Part shown: positions 1 through 8,653 of the stretch, piece after piece
Position numbering within the stretch: the stretch's first letter is position 1
How the letters are laid out: each line of letters opens with the position of its first letter
Assembly: GCA_964455395.1 (NCBI GenBank)
Contig: CAYVWB010000024.1
Coordinates: forward strand, 1-53,794
Source: CAYVWB01 sp964455395
GTDB lineage: Bacteria; Desulfobacterota; Desulfovibrionia; Desulfovibrionales; Desulfovibrionaceae
DNA: 53,794 bases
Direction: 5' to 3'
Notes under the pieces: generated by a model
Seen by the model: only the letters and a program-made list of their open reading frames with translations
What the model was told of the DNA's origin: nothing
Databases searched by the model: none
Made by a program: the position numbers and the translations under genes

Positions 1-1
1 G

Positions 2-718
2 GTGGGCGAGCTGCCCATGGCCTTGCAGAAGACTTTCCTGCGGGTGCTGCAGGAGCAGCGCTTCCGGCCCGTGGGCGCTGTCGTGGAGCAGCAGAGCGAC
101 TTCCGGCTGGTGGCCGCCACCAACAGGAATCTGGAGAAGATGACGCAGCAAGGCCGCTTCCGCAGCGACCTGCTCTTTCGGCTGCGGACCATCGAGATAA
201 CCATGCCCCCCCTGCGCGAACGCAGCGGCGATATCGAACTGCTCGCCGAACACTTTCTGCGCGCCAGCTGCGACCGCTACGGCGCGCCGCGCAAGGCGCT
301 TTCTCCACAGCTTCTGAAAGTCCTGCAGCGCTACGCCTGGCCCGGCAATGTCCGCGAGCTGGCCAACGTGATGGAAGCCTCCGTCATCGAGGCCGGGGCG
401 GCCGGCGTCATCCATCCCAAGCATTTGCCAAGCCAGGTCCGGCTGGCCGGCTTGAGGCCCTCGCCCTCGGCGTCCGCGTCGGCCGCCGCGCCTGAGGAAT
501 CCCCCGGCTCCACTCGCGACGAGGACTTCCAATGCGGTTACGAGGAACACAAGGCCCGGCGGGACCGGGAGTATTTCGAACGCCTCATGGAGCGCGCCGG
601 CGGAGACATCCCCACGGCGAGTCGACTCTCCGGACTCAGCGCGCCGAGCATCTACCGCCATCTGAAGCTGGCGGGCATTCCCACGCCCAGCCGTCGGCGG
701 CGGAGCTCCAGCGGGTGA
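2..718 (+). CDS. Sigma-54-dependent transcriptional activator, C-terminal part (cut by window edge)
   Basis: This is the C-terminal 238 residues of an AAA+ enhancer-binding protein that drives sigma-54 RNA polymerase. The first codons read VGELPMALQ, the stretch just after Walker B in this family, so the GTG at position 2 is internal and the ATPase core plus any receiver or sensor domain lie outside the window. Visible landmarks are the sensor I motif VAATNRNL (about residue 38), LLFRLRTIEITMPPLRER with the arginine finger region, and the WPGNVREL sensor II helix (about residue 115). A linker rich in Ala and Ser leads to a Fis-type helix-turn-helix near residues 199-225. It sits 115 bp upstream of the preferred start of the first radical SAM gene in the same orientation, so it is the likely regulator of the RiPP cluster; this role is inferred from position only. 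Confidence 0.9.
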   Translation: MGELPMALQKTFLRVLQEQRFRPVGAVVEQQSDFRLVAATNRNLEKMTQQGRFRSDLLFRLRTIEITMPPLRERSGDIELLAEHFLRASCDRYGAPRKALSPQLLKVLQRYAWPGNVRELANVMEASVIEAGAAGVIHPKHLPSQVRLAGLRPSPSASASAAAPEESPGSTRDEDFQCGYEEHKARRDREYFERLMERAGGDIPTASRLSGLSAPSIYRHLKLAGIPTPSRRRRSSSG

Positions 719-833
719 TACGGCCAGTGGCGCGTCTCCGCAGTCGAGGACTGATCTTGCCCTCCCCCCGGTGAAGCGCTATGGGTGGGGGCTCCATGCA
801 CTGCCCATCCGCCCCCAGCAGGACTCCACCACC

Positions 834-2840
834 GTGACGCCGTCTCCGCCGCCTCCCGCCGCCACGCCTGTGGACGTCCTCTTCATCCACCCGCCGTGCG
901 CCAGTCCGGAGTTTCCTCCCCTGGGCATCCCTGTTCTGGCGGCGTGGTTGCGAAGCCGGGGCCGCCGCGTCGCAGCAGTGGACGCCAACGCGCTCTTCTT
1001 CCATCGGTATCCGGACCACGCGACCTGGCGCGAAGGGCTTGCGTTCGCCTGGACGCGGTTTCAGGAGCTGGATGACGCGCCCTCGCTGACCTACAGCGCC
1101 GCCGTGGAGTACATGCGGCTGGTGCGCCTGCTGCGGCTCCACGAGACTCACGGCGAGGCTGTCGCCGCGGCGTTGGCGGACGACCCCATGCCTTTGCGCA
1201 AACGACGCGCTCTGAGGCAGATCGCCGCCATGGCGGCCTTCGCCCCGGCCTTCCCGGAAACCCTGGAGAACGGCGTGGTGGAAGGCGCATGCCGACCTCA
1301 CGCCAGCGCCGACCTGGTCGAACTCGCAGGAGCAGCAGAACGTGGGCTCCCTCCTGCCGCGGCGCGCGAGATGTCTTCGCCCACGCTGCCGCTGGAAAGC
1401 TTCCTGCGCGAAGTGACGCAGGAGGCCCTGAAAGCCTGGGCGCCGCGTGTCATCGGGTTTTCCGTCAACATCGAACACCAGGCGCAGCACGCCTTCCACC
1501 TGGCCGCCCTGTGCAGAGCGCTGGCGCCGGACGCCGTGACGCTCATGGGCGGAACCTTCGTCTCCTGCCATCTGGCCGCAGGGAACAATCCCGCGCTGTT
1601 CGCATGGGTGGACGGTCTGGTGGTCGGCGACGGCGAGCAGCCCCTCGAAGCGCTCCTCGCCCGGCTGGACGCCATGACGCTGGCCGGGGGGGCCTCCCGT
1701 GAGGGGTCCCAGAATGCCTGCCATGACGGCGGAGCTCGCCGCGCGGCGTTGCAGGGCGTCCCGGGCTGCGTCACCCTGACGGAGGATTCGCGCGTGACGG
1801 CGGCGCCAGTCGGGCGCGGGCTTGGCGTCCCCCTGGATGACGCGCCGCCGCCGGATTTCTCGGTGTTCGACCTCTCCCTCTATGCGGACGAGACGGCCGC
1901 CTTGCGGCTGCCCCTGCGCGCCAGCCGGGGGTGCTCGTGGGGGCGGTGCGCCTTCTGCGTGACGGAACAGGCTTTCATCAGCCGGCGCGAAGTGGCCGAC
2001 GCCGGCGCCGTGGCCGAGATGGTCGCTGCGGTGATGGACGCCACAGGCGTCACGCGCTTCGCTTTCGTGGATGACTGCGCCTCGCCCACGCAGCTGGAGG
2101 CTGTGTGCGCGCAGCTCGCCGCTGCGGGACGTCGCATACGGTGGATGGCCAGCGCGCGATTCTCCCCGGAGCTCACCATGGGGCGGTGCGCCGCGCTTGT
2201 GGAGGGAGGGTGCCAGCAGCTGGTGCTGGGGCTGGAGTGCGCTTCCCCGCGACTTTTCGAACTGGTGCGCAAAGGCGTGGACGAGGCGCTGGTCTGGCGG
2301 TATCTCTCCAACATGCGCTGGGCCGGTCTCTCCGCCACGGCGAACATGATCGTCGGTCTGCCCACGGAGACCGAGGCCGAGGCGCGCGCCGGGTTCGCCA
2401 GGCTCGACGCCTTGCGGCGGGAAGGCGCGTTGGCCGGGCTGGCCTACAGCCCGTTCCTGTTGCTGGAGGATTCCGCCATGGGCCGCGACCCGGCAGGGTG
2501 GGGCGTCTCCTGCGAGCCTTTGCCGCGAGCCCTGGACCTGGCGCCGCCGCGGCACGAGTTCAGGCAGCCTGGGATGACGCCCGCCCGGGCGAGGGCGCTG
2601 GCGGCCGAGTTCAACGCGCACGGTTCGCGATTCGCCGGGGCCGCGGCGGCGCCGCCGCGGGAGCTCGGCCATGACGGCGCGCGCCGCGTCATCCGTCGGG
2701 ACCTCGCGACCATCCGCGAAATCCTGGGTGGTTTTTTCGAGACGCGCCACAGCTTCGTCGAACAGCTCGCCTGCGGGGATGCGCGTCTTGGCGTGGTCTC
2801 GCGTCTGAAGTCTTCAACAGAGAGCAAGGGGACCGCATGA
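834..2840 (+). CDS. Cobalamin-binding radical SAM enzyme, RiPP maturation type (paralog 1)
   Basis: This 668-residue protein has an N-terminal B12-binding-like domain (VDVLFIHPP near the start, LMGGTFVSC and VVGDGEQPLEALL in the middle) followed by a radical SAM domain. The cluster motif is RGCSWGRCAFC, giving CX4CX2C at about residues 367-375 rather than the usual CX3CX2C; the RGC-WG frame resembles RiPP radical SAM C-methyltransferases. Later come FVDDCASP, LGLECAS and NMIVGLPTET, typical of the TIM barrel. Probable role: cobalamin-dependent methylation of the peptide precursor, inferred from family and context. The GTG at 834 is preferred because AGGA precedes it by 10 nt and the N-terminus then matches paralog 3; an upstream in-frame GTG at 771 lacks a ribosome site. 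Its stop overlaps the next start by 4 bp. Confidence 0.87.
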   Translation: MTPSPPPPAATPVDVLFIHPPCASPEFPPLGIPVLAAWLRSRGRRVAAVDANALFFHRYPDHATWREGLAFAWTRFQELDDAPSLTYSAAVEYMRLVRLLRLHETHGEAVAAALADDPMPLRKRRALRQIAAMAAFAPAFPETLENGVVEGACRPHASADLVELAGAAERGLPPAAAREMSSPTLPLESFLREVTQEALKAWAPRVIGFSVNIEHQAQHAFHLAALCRALAPDAVTLMGGTFVSCHLAAGNNPALFAWVDGLVVGDGEQPLEALLARLDAMTLAGGASREGSQNACHDGGARRAALQGVPGCVTLTEDSRVTAAPVGRGLGVPLDDAPPPDFSVFDLSLYADETAALRLPLRASRGCSWGRCAFCVTEQAFISRREVADAGAVAEMVAAVMDATGVTRFAFVDDCASPTQLEAVCAQLAAAGRRIRWMASARFSPELTMGRCAALVEGGCQQLVLGLECASPRLFELVRKGVDEALVWRYLSNMRWAGLSATANMIVGLPTETEAEARAGFARLDALRREGALAGLAYSPFLLLEDSAMGRDPAGWGVSCEPLPRALDLAPPRHEFRQPGMTPARARALAAEFNAHGSRFAGAAAAPPRELGHDGARRVIRRDLATIREILGGFFETRHSFVEQLACGDARLGVVSRLKSSTESKGTA

Positions 2841-4723
2841 AGACGTTGCTCGTGCATCCGCCGTTCGCTGCGCCGTTTTCGCCGTACATCAGCGTGGCGG
2901 CCCTGGCGGCGCACATGAAGTCGCAAGGCCTTCCCGTGGCGGTGCTGGACGCCAACAACCTTCTGCTGCGAGCGCTTCTGGCGCCGGAGTCCCTGCGAGC
3001 AGCACGGGAACAGGCCACGCAGCGGCTGCGCGAGTTGAACGCCGCCCCCCGGCTGCGCTTCGCCGAGGCGGCAGAGTTCTGCATGCTGGCGGACGCCCTG
3101 GCCACAGCGAAGACCCACTTCGAGGCCTATCTCCACGCTGCGGACCGCGAGACGCCCATGCATCCCCAGGTGCGCATGGTCATGGTCAGCCGGGCGCTGC
3201 AGCTCGTCTCGCGGGTTCACTTTCCCGAGTTCCTGGATGTCTCGGGCTCCATGGTCCACTTCGTCTCACCTTACAGCGACTACAGCACCCGGGATGTGCT
3301 CCAGGCTGCGGAATCCCTCACCATCGTGCAGCCGCATCTCGGCCGCATCATGCGCGACGCCCTGACGAGCGAACGGCCCGGCGTGGCGGGCCTCTCGGTG
3401 AGTTTTCCGGACCAGATGGGCCCGGCCATGCACTGCGCCAGGCTCATCAAGGAAATCTCTCCGGAAACGCTGGTGGTCATGGGCGGCTCCTTCATCTCCT
3501 GCCACGCGCGCTCCACCCGGGATACGGGGCTGTTCCGCTGGGTGGACGCCTTTGTGCTGGACGACGGCGAGCAGGCGCTGGAGGCCATGGCGCGACGCCG
3601 CGCGGCAGGACCCCTGGGACCGGCGGAATACGCAGCCATTCCCGGCGCCATGTATGTGGAGGATGGCGTCATCCGACGCACGCCCTCGGCGCAACCGCTC
3701 GAGTTCGCCGAGACGCCGCCCCCGGACTACGCCGCCTTCGATCTGGACGCCTACTTCATCCCCCGGCAGGCGATCATGCTGCCGCTGAGGCTCTCGCGGG
3801 GGTGCAACTGGGGCCGGTGCTCCTTCTGCCGCACCGAGCTTTCCATGATCCACCATTATTCGGAAGGCGTGGGCGAAGCGGTTTTCCGCAAAGTGCGCGA
3901 GACGGCCGAGGCGTGCGGCGTGGACAGCTTCATCTTTTCGGACGACTCCGCCTCCCCCGTGGAGCTGGAAGCCTTCAGCCGGCTGGCGTTGGAGCACAAG
4001 CGCGCATGGCGCTGGGTCACCTCCATCCGTTTCGACCCCCGCATCACCATGGCGCGCGCGTCCCTCTATCGGGAGGCGGGGTGCCGCATGCTCACCCTGG
4101 GGCTGGAAGCCTACAACGACCGGCTGCTGAAGCTGGTGCGCAAGGGGACCACGGTGGAGCTCATCGACCGGGTGCTCTCCAACTTCGCCTGGGGGGGCAT
4201 GCCCGTTTCCGCTTACATGATCCTCGGCTTGCCCACGGAGACGCTGGAGGAAGCGCAGGCCAGCCACGCCGCCCTGCGGGCCAAGCGCGAAGCGGGTCAG
4301 CTGGAGCTGCTCATCTACTCGCCCTTCCAGGTGGTGCAGCATTCGGATATCGGGACGAACCCGGCGGCTTACGGCGTGAGCGCCATGACGTTCCCCCCGG
4401 AGCTGGACCTCGATCCGCCCATTTTCGATTTCGAGTCCACCGGCATGTCCCGCGAGACGATGCTCGCCTTCGCCATGGAGAACAACCTCTTCTTCAGCGC
4501 GTTGTTGGCCAAGAGCGCTTCGCAGTTCTCGCAGTTCAGCGCCGACGCCGGCAATCTGGAGACGCTCGGAACGCTGTTGAACGCGCCCTTGCGGTACGAT
4601 CCGGGCCGCCTCAACGAATGCATCCAGGCCCACAGCCGCAACACGGTGACGTACGGTCGGTGGTTGGCTTCGACCACGGCCGCTGCGCCGCCCATCACGC
4701 CAGACATCCCGTCGCCCGCATGA
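2837..4723 (+). CDS. Cobalamin-binding radical SAM enzyme, RiPP maturation type (paralog 2)
   Basis: This 628-residue paralog of its two neighbours has the same layout: an N-terminal Rossmann-like B12-binding region starting KTLLVHPPFAAP, the MGGSFISCHARS and LDDGEQALEAM stretches, then the radical SAM core with RGCNWGRCSFC (CX4CX2C, about residues 323-331). IFSDDSASP, LGLEAYND and MILGLPTETLEEA follow as in paralog 1. The ATG overlaps the previous stop as ATGA, with AAGGGG about 9 nt upstream, so the three genes are translationally coupled. The three paralogs are clearly diverged in sequence, which argues for different target residues or steps rather than recent redundancy; that is inference. 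A substrate cannot be read from the sequence, but the Nif11 precursor in the cluster is the obvious candidate. Confidence 0.9.
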   Translation: MKTLLVHPPFAAPFSPYISVAALAAHMKSQGLPVAVLDANNLLLRALLAPESLRAAREQATQRLRELNAAPRLRFAEAAEFCMLADALATAKTHFEAYLHAADRETPMHPQVRMVMVSRALQLVSRVHFPEFLDVSGSMVHFVSPYSDYSTRDVLQAAESLTIVQPHLGRIMRDALTSERPGVAGLSVSFPDQMGPAMHCARLIKEISPETLVVMGGSFISCHARSTRDTGLFRWVDAFVLDDGEQALEAMARRRAAGPLGPAEYAAIPGAMYVEDGVIRRTPSAQPLEFAETPPPDYAAFDLDAYFIPRQAIMLPLRLSRGCNWGRCSFCRTELSMIHHYSEGVGEAVFRKVRETAEACGVDSFIFSDDSASPVELEAFSRLALEHKRAWRWVTSIRFDPRITMARASLYREAGCRMLTLGLEAYNDRLLKLVRKGTTVELIDRVLSNFAWGGMPVSAYMILGLPTETLEEAQASHAALRAKREAGQLELLIYSPFQVVQHSDIGTNPAAYGVSAMTFPPELDLDPPIFDFESTGMSRETMLAFAMENNLFFSALLAKSASQFSQFSADAGNLETLGTLLNAPLRYDPGRLNECIQAHSRNTVTYGRWLASTTAAAPPITPDIPSPA

Positions 4724-6768
4724 AGGCCGCCATCACCGAGTCTTCTCCTGCGCGGCCCTTGCGTGTGGCGCTGCTCGCCGCGCCCTTCGGAGCGCTGGCG
4801 GCGCCCTACATCAGCATTCCCACCCTGGCCGCCCAGCTCAAGGCGTGGGGGTGCCGCGTGGCCGCTTTGGACGGCAATCTGGCGCTCTATCGGGAGCTGC
4901 TTGCGCCGGAACGTCTCCGCGCCGGTCTTGCGCGCGCGCAGGCGGATGTCGCGACGCTGGACGCAGAACCCTCGTTGCCCTTCACCGCAGCGTGTCGACT
5001 GGCCTACGCCCTGCGCGCCGTGGACGGAGCCCGCCGCCACGGGGAGGCGCTCTTCACGGCTCTGGAGACCGGCGGCGAGCTCCCCCCCGGCGCCGCGCCC
5101 ACAGCGCTCCATCTGGCCTCCTATCCGCACTTCCCCGAGGGTCTGGAAATTCTGGAGCCCAACCGTATCGTCACGCACACCACGCCGTTCCACAAGTTCT
5201 CCAGCCGCCAGGTGCTGGAGGCGCTCGATGACCTTGATACATCTGACGCGCCTGTCGAGCCTGACACGCCGGGGACGCAGCCCACGCCGGGGGGGAGTCT
5301 CCTGGCGGGCTTCATGGCGCGGTGGCTGCCCCGCGCGCTGAACGAGGCCTTCGCGGACGCGCGCCCGGACGTGCTGGGCGTCTCCATCGCCTTTCCGGAT
5401 CAGCTGCTGGCTGCGCTTTCGGCCGCGCGCACGGCCAGGCGCATGGGGTTGGCGCGCGTCGTGGTCATGGGGGGCTCCTTCGTCACCTGCCACATGCGGT
5501 CCATGGAGAACGCCCGACTGCTCCAGGAGGCGGATGTCTGGGTGCTGGACGAAGGCGAGACGCCTCTGCGGAAGATCCTCGACAGGCTGAGCAAGCTGGA
5601 AGCGCAGGACGCGCAGGATGGACCGGCCCCCTGTCCGGACTCGATCTCGAACCGAAATCCGCCTCGGGACTGGGATGACGTCCCCGGCGTGCTGTACGCC
5701 CGGGAAGGGCGCGTGGTTCGGACGCCGCCCCAGTCGGCGCCGCCATCCCTGTCGAGCCTGCCCCCGCCGGATTACGACTGCTTCGACCTGGACGCCTATC
5801 CCACGCCCCGCCGCGCCATGCCCATCCTGTTGCGGCTCTCGCGAGGGTGCCCCTGGGGCCGCTGCGCCTTCTGCCGCACCCGGCTGCCCATGATCGCCCA
5901 CCATGAGGCGCTGGACGCCGAAACCGTCTGGGCCCACCTGACCCATGTGCTGAAGGCCACGGGGTCGCGCATCGTCCAGTTCACGGACGACGCCGCAGAC
6001 CCCGCCGTGCTGGAGTCCATGGCCAGACGCATTCTGGAAGCAGGGCTGGAAGTCGCCTGGACAGCCAATATCCGCATGGACGCCGCCATGACCATCGAGC
6101 GGGCCATGCTCCTGCGCAAGGCCGGGTGTCTCTTTCTGAACGCAGGCCTGGAGGCGGCGGACGATGCGCTGCTCAAGCGCATGCGCAAGGGGGTGACCAT
6201 GGCGATGGTGGAGCGGCTGCTCTCCACTTGCGCGTGGGCGGGACTGCCCGTGACGGCGTACATGATCGTCGGCTACCCGGGCGAGACCGTGCGGGACGCC
6301 GTGCGAGGTTTCGCCGTGGTGCGGCGGCTCATGCGCGAGGGCAAGTTGCAGGGATGCATCTACAGTCAATTCCAGGTGGTGGCGCACTCCCGCATCGCCG
6401 AGGAGCCGGCGCGGTTCGGGGTGACCAGCGTGACGCCCCCGGCCGATCTGGATCTGGATCCGCCGCTATTCGAGTTCGAGGGAGAAGGCATGGACAGGGC
6501 CATGGCGCGTCGGCTGGCCGCGGTCTTCACCCAGGCGGCCGCCACCTGCGCGAAACAGTCCTCCCACCCTGCCGCAAGGACGTCGTCTGCGAGATCCACG
6601 ACTCCACAGACGCCGCCCCCGGCGCCGCTCTTGCGCCGCTACGACCCCTTCGAGCTGGCGCGACGACTGCGGCGCGGAGGCGCGCTCCGGCAGGGCGCCA
6701 TGTCGCACCAGGAGTGGCTCGACCACATGGACGCCATCCTCCCACCGCTGACGCCCTCCCACCGCTGA
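4720..6768 (+). CDS. Cobalamin-binding radical SAM enzyme, RiPP maturation type (paralog 3)
   Basis: This is the third paralog, 682 residues, beginning at the ATG that overlaps the previous stop (ATGA). The open frame extends far upstream inside the preceding gene, but the ATG at 4720 restores the family N-terminus (RVALLAAPFGALAAPYIS). It carries MGGSFVTCHMRS, LDEGETPLRKIL, the cluster motif RGCPWGRCAFC (CX4CX2C, about residues 377-385), FTDDAADP, AGLEAADD and MIVGYPGET. The C-terminal tail after about residue 610 is Pro/Ala-rich and ends in LPPLTPSHR, which is encoded by a 17-bp tandem repeat that also supplies the stop codon. Likely a peptide-modifying methyltransferase acting with paralogs 1 and 2 (inferred). 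Confidence 0.9.
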   Translation: MKAAITESSPARPLRVALLAAPFGALAAPYISIPTLAAQLKAWGCRVAALDGNLALYRELLAPERLRAGLARAQADVATLDAEPSLPFTAACRLAYALRAVDGARRHGEALFTALETGGELPPGAAPTALHLASYPHFPEGLEILEPNRIVTHTTPFHKFSSRQVLEALDDLDTSDAPVEPDTPGTQPTPGGSLLAGFMARWLPRALNEAFADARPDVLGVSIAFPDQLLAALSAARTARRMGLARVVVMGGSFVTCHMRSMENARLLQEADVWVLDEGETPLRKILDRLSKLEAQDAQDGPAPCPDSISNRNPPRDWDDVPGVLYAREGRVVRTPPQSAPPSLSSLPPPDYDCFDLDAYPTPRRAMPILLRLSRGCPWGRCAFCRTRLPMIAHHEALDAETVWAHLTHVLKATGSRIVQFTDDAADPAVLESMARRILEAGLEVAWTANIRMDAAMTIERAMLLRKAGCLFLNAGLEAADDALLKRMRKGVTMAMVERLLSTCAWAGLPVTAYMIVGYPGETVRDAVRGFAVVRRLMREGKLQGCIYSQFQVVAHSRIAEEPARFGVTSVTPPADLDLDPPLFEFEGEGMDRAMARRLAAVFTQAAATCAKQSSHPAARTSSARSTTPQTPPPAPLLRRYDPFELARRLRRGGALRQGAMSHQEWLDHMDAILPPLTPSHR

Positions 6769-6794
6769 CGCCCTCCCACCGCTGACGCCCTCCC
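6744..6794. repeat. Three perfect 17-bp tandem repeats across the stop codon of the third radical SAM gene
   Basis: The unit accgctgacgccctccc occurs three times back to back at 6744-6760, 6761-6777 and 6778-6794. Because 17 is not a multiple of three, each copy shifts the frame; the second copy supplies the TGA that ends the gene at 6766-6768. Gain or loss of a unit would change the C-terminal tail. Confidence 0.9.
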
Positions 6795-7240
6795 GCAGGT
6801 GAGCGCGGGGCTTTCATCCGCAGGGTCACACCGGGCTGGCGCATTCATGTCTCCTGTTCGGAGCGCGGGAGGATGGCTTTTCCGGCTGTCCTCCCCCGGC
6901 GGCGGGGGCATGGAGCAGGCGCAACCACATCCCGCAAGCGTCGCCGCAGGGTCGGCTGTCCTGCGCCATCTGCGCGTCGAGCGACCCGGGCGTCCTCTGG
7001 CCATGGAGTACTCCTGGCGCGCCTGGGCCGCGCAGTTCACGCTTTGCGCAGTTCACGCTGTTTGAGCAGTTCACGCCGTTTGAGTGTTTCGTCCGCATGC
7101 TGCAGAGGGCGCCTGCGCAGTCCCTTCCCTTGAAGCGCTTGGCGGGGGTGTCCTTTCGCCGGGACGAGACTTCTGACGAAGGGGTCCTTGGAGGGGCCGG
7201 GGAGAGTCCGAGGAGGGTTTGGGGAGTCAGCAAGGCGCGC
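6769..7240. other. Intergenic region between convergent radical SAM and exporter operons
   Basis: No convincing gene is visible; the open frames here lack ribosome sites and family resemblance. The stretch contains the last part of the 17-bp repeats, a GC hairpin (CCCCCG-GCGG-CGGGGG at 6893-6908) without a T-tract on either side, and three direct copies of gcagttcacgc at 7032, 7048 and 7066. It separates two converging operons, so one or more transcription stops are expected, but no classical terminator is recognisable. Confidence 0.5.
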
Positions 7241-8653
7241 CTAGGGGGCGGCGTCTATGAGCGACCAGGCGCCGTCGGCGTAATGGATCAAGCCGACTTT
7301 CCTGGTGAAGAGCCTGGCGATGGGCTCGTCGCTGGTGGGGTCGCCGCCGATGATGCTCCGCAGCGCCGAGAGCACGGCGGGGGGCGCGAAAGAGTCGGCG
7401 CGCTGCACTGCCAGCAGATAGCCGGTGGCGGCGTGGAAGCTCAGCAAGGCCAAGGCGTCGGGCGGTTCCTCGTAGGTCGACTCATAAGCCGCGATGAACG
7501 CGTCGTGGCCTTCCTGCAGCGCTGGCGGCGGCGCCACCGTGGCGCAGTAGGCGGTGAAGGCGGGGTCGAAGGGTTCCCCGGCGTTCACTGCGGCCTGAAG
7601 GGCGCGGCCGCCCAGATAGGGTGTTTCCGCCGGGAGCAGGCCGGATTCGTGCGTCAAGGTGACGATGCGCAGCGCTTGCTCGGGTTCGGCGGCGATGAAG
7701 ATGGCGTCCACCGAGCCGGCCAGACGCAGTCCCCGAATAGTGTCTGGGCTGTCCGTGTCTGGGCTGTTCGAGTCGGTCTGTGTGGAAAAGAGCGCGTCCG
7801 CCTCGTCCGGGTCGAACGATCCGATTGGGTCGCCATCGGGCTGGTCCGGCGTGTCCATGGGCGCGCGCGATAGGCCGGGCTGCTCCAGGTTGGGCTGCTC
7901 CAGGTTGGGCTGCTCCAGGGCGGTGCGCAAACTGTCGAGCAGGGAAGCGTCGTCCGTCTCCATGTCGTAGACGCGGTGGAACGCCGTGCTCAAGCCGGCG
8001 CCCTCCAGGCGTTGCTGGAATTCATTGGCGAAGCGTTGGTTCTCATAGGTCAGAAAACTGTAGACGCCGACGCGGTAGAGACCGTTGTCCTTGCAGGCGT
8101 CGGCCAGCAGCCGCGCCTGGCGGGAGGACTCGCGCGCGAGGTCCATGAAGTAGGGGGGCCGTTCTTGCGGCGAGGAGACCGGGGAGCTCGCCAGGGAAAT
8201 GGAAGCGACGCCATGGAACCCGGCGCTGCGCACCAGCGCGGAGGTGACGTCCGTGCTGGCGTGGAGGAAGACGGCCGCGGTTTTCGGGTCGCGGATGAGG
8301 CTGTCGGCGGCCTCCAGGGCGGCGCGCGGCGTTTCGGGCGCGGTGACGATGGAAAGCTCCAGGCGTCGGCCCCGCAGGCCGCCAGCCTGGTTGCGCAGAT
8401 CCAGGGCGGTCTCCAGGCCGTGGCGGGTGGCGTTGGCGAGTGCGCCAGCCTCCTCCACGAAGCCGATGACGACGGGCTGGTCGTTTGCAGCGTCGAGGGT
8501 GGTCCAGCGCTGTTCGGCGGGGATGGCGGCGCGTTCGCATCCGACGAGACAGGCGATCAGGACGAGGAAGCTCCAGACGAGCGAAACCCGGCTCTTCAAG
8601 GATGCGGGGCGCGGGGTCGAACGCTCAGGCGAGCTGGCGCTTGGCGAGTTCAT
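7241..8653 (-). CDS. Periplasmic-binding-protein-like lipoprotein in the RiPP export operon
   Basis: This 470-residue protein resembles type 1 periplasmic binding proteins of the branched-chain amino-acid (Peripla_BP_6/ABC solute-binding) family. After a basic N-region comes a hydrophobic stretch and a lipobox LVGC (about residues 35-38), so it should be a lipid-anchored envelope protein. Family-like stretches are PVVIGFVEEAGAL, LDLRNQAGGLRGRRLELS, VFLHASTDVTSALV and VDAIFIAAEPEQALRIV. The ATG at 8653 has AAGGGG 7 nt upstream and lies inside the end of the preceding ABC gene, a 29-bp overlap that implies coupled translation. A low-complexity insert near the middle contains EQPNLEQPNLEQP and SPDTDSPDT repeats. 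No importer permease is nearby, so its role may be in export, immunity or sensing of the peptide; this is inference. Confidence 0.8.
   Translation of the reverse strand: MNSPSASSPERSTPRPASLKSRVSLVWSFLVLIACLVGCERAAIPAEQRWTTLDAANDQPVVIGFVEEAGALANATRHGLETALDLRNQAGGLRGRRLELSIVTAPETPRAALEAADSLIRDPKTAAVFLHASTDVTSALVRSAGFHGVASISLASSPVSSPQERPPYFMDLARESSRQARLLADACKDNGLYRVGVYSFLTYENQRFANEFQQRLEGAGLSTAFHRVYDMETDDASLLDSLRTALEQPNLEQPNLEQPGLSRAPMDTPDQPDGDPIGSFDPDEADALFSTQTDSNSPDTDSPDTIRGLRLAGSVDAIFIAAEPEQALRIVTLTHESGLLPAETPYLGGRALQAAVNAGEPFDPAFTAYCATVAPPPALQEGHDAFIAAYESTYEEPPDALALLSFHAATGYLLAVQRADSFAPPAVLSALRSIIGGDPTSDEPIARLFTRKVGLIHYADGAWSLIDAAP
7881..7919. repeat. 15-bp tandem repeat inside the lipoprotein gene
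   Basis: The unit tgctccaggttgggc occurs at 7881-7895 and 7896-7910 with a partial third copy to 7919. In the coding (minus) frame it encodes repeated NLEQP in a linker-like part of the binding protein. The frame is kept because 15 is a multiple of three. Confidence 0.85.

Noticed and set aside
726..742. TGGCGC-GTCTC-CGCA before the first radical SAM gene as a sigma-54 promoter
   Set aside because: The GG to GC spacing is 9 nt instead of 10 and the -12 box is poor.
771..833. GTG at 771 as the start of the first radical SAM gene
   Set aside because: It is in frame, but no ribosome site lies within range and the added 21 residues have no counterpart in the paralogs; it remains possible.
6799..7233. 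Small frames on both strands in the convergent gap, considered as further RiPP precursors
   Set aside because: None has a Nif11 or nitrile-hydratase-like leader, a double-glycine site or a ribosome site.
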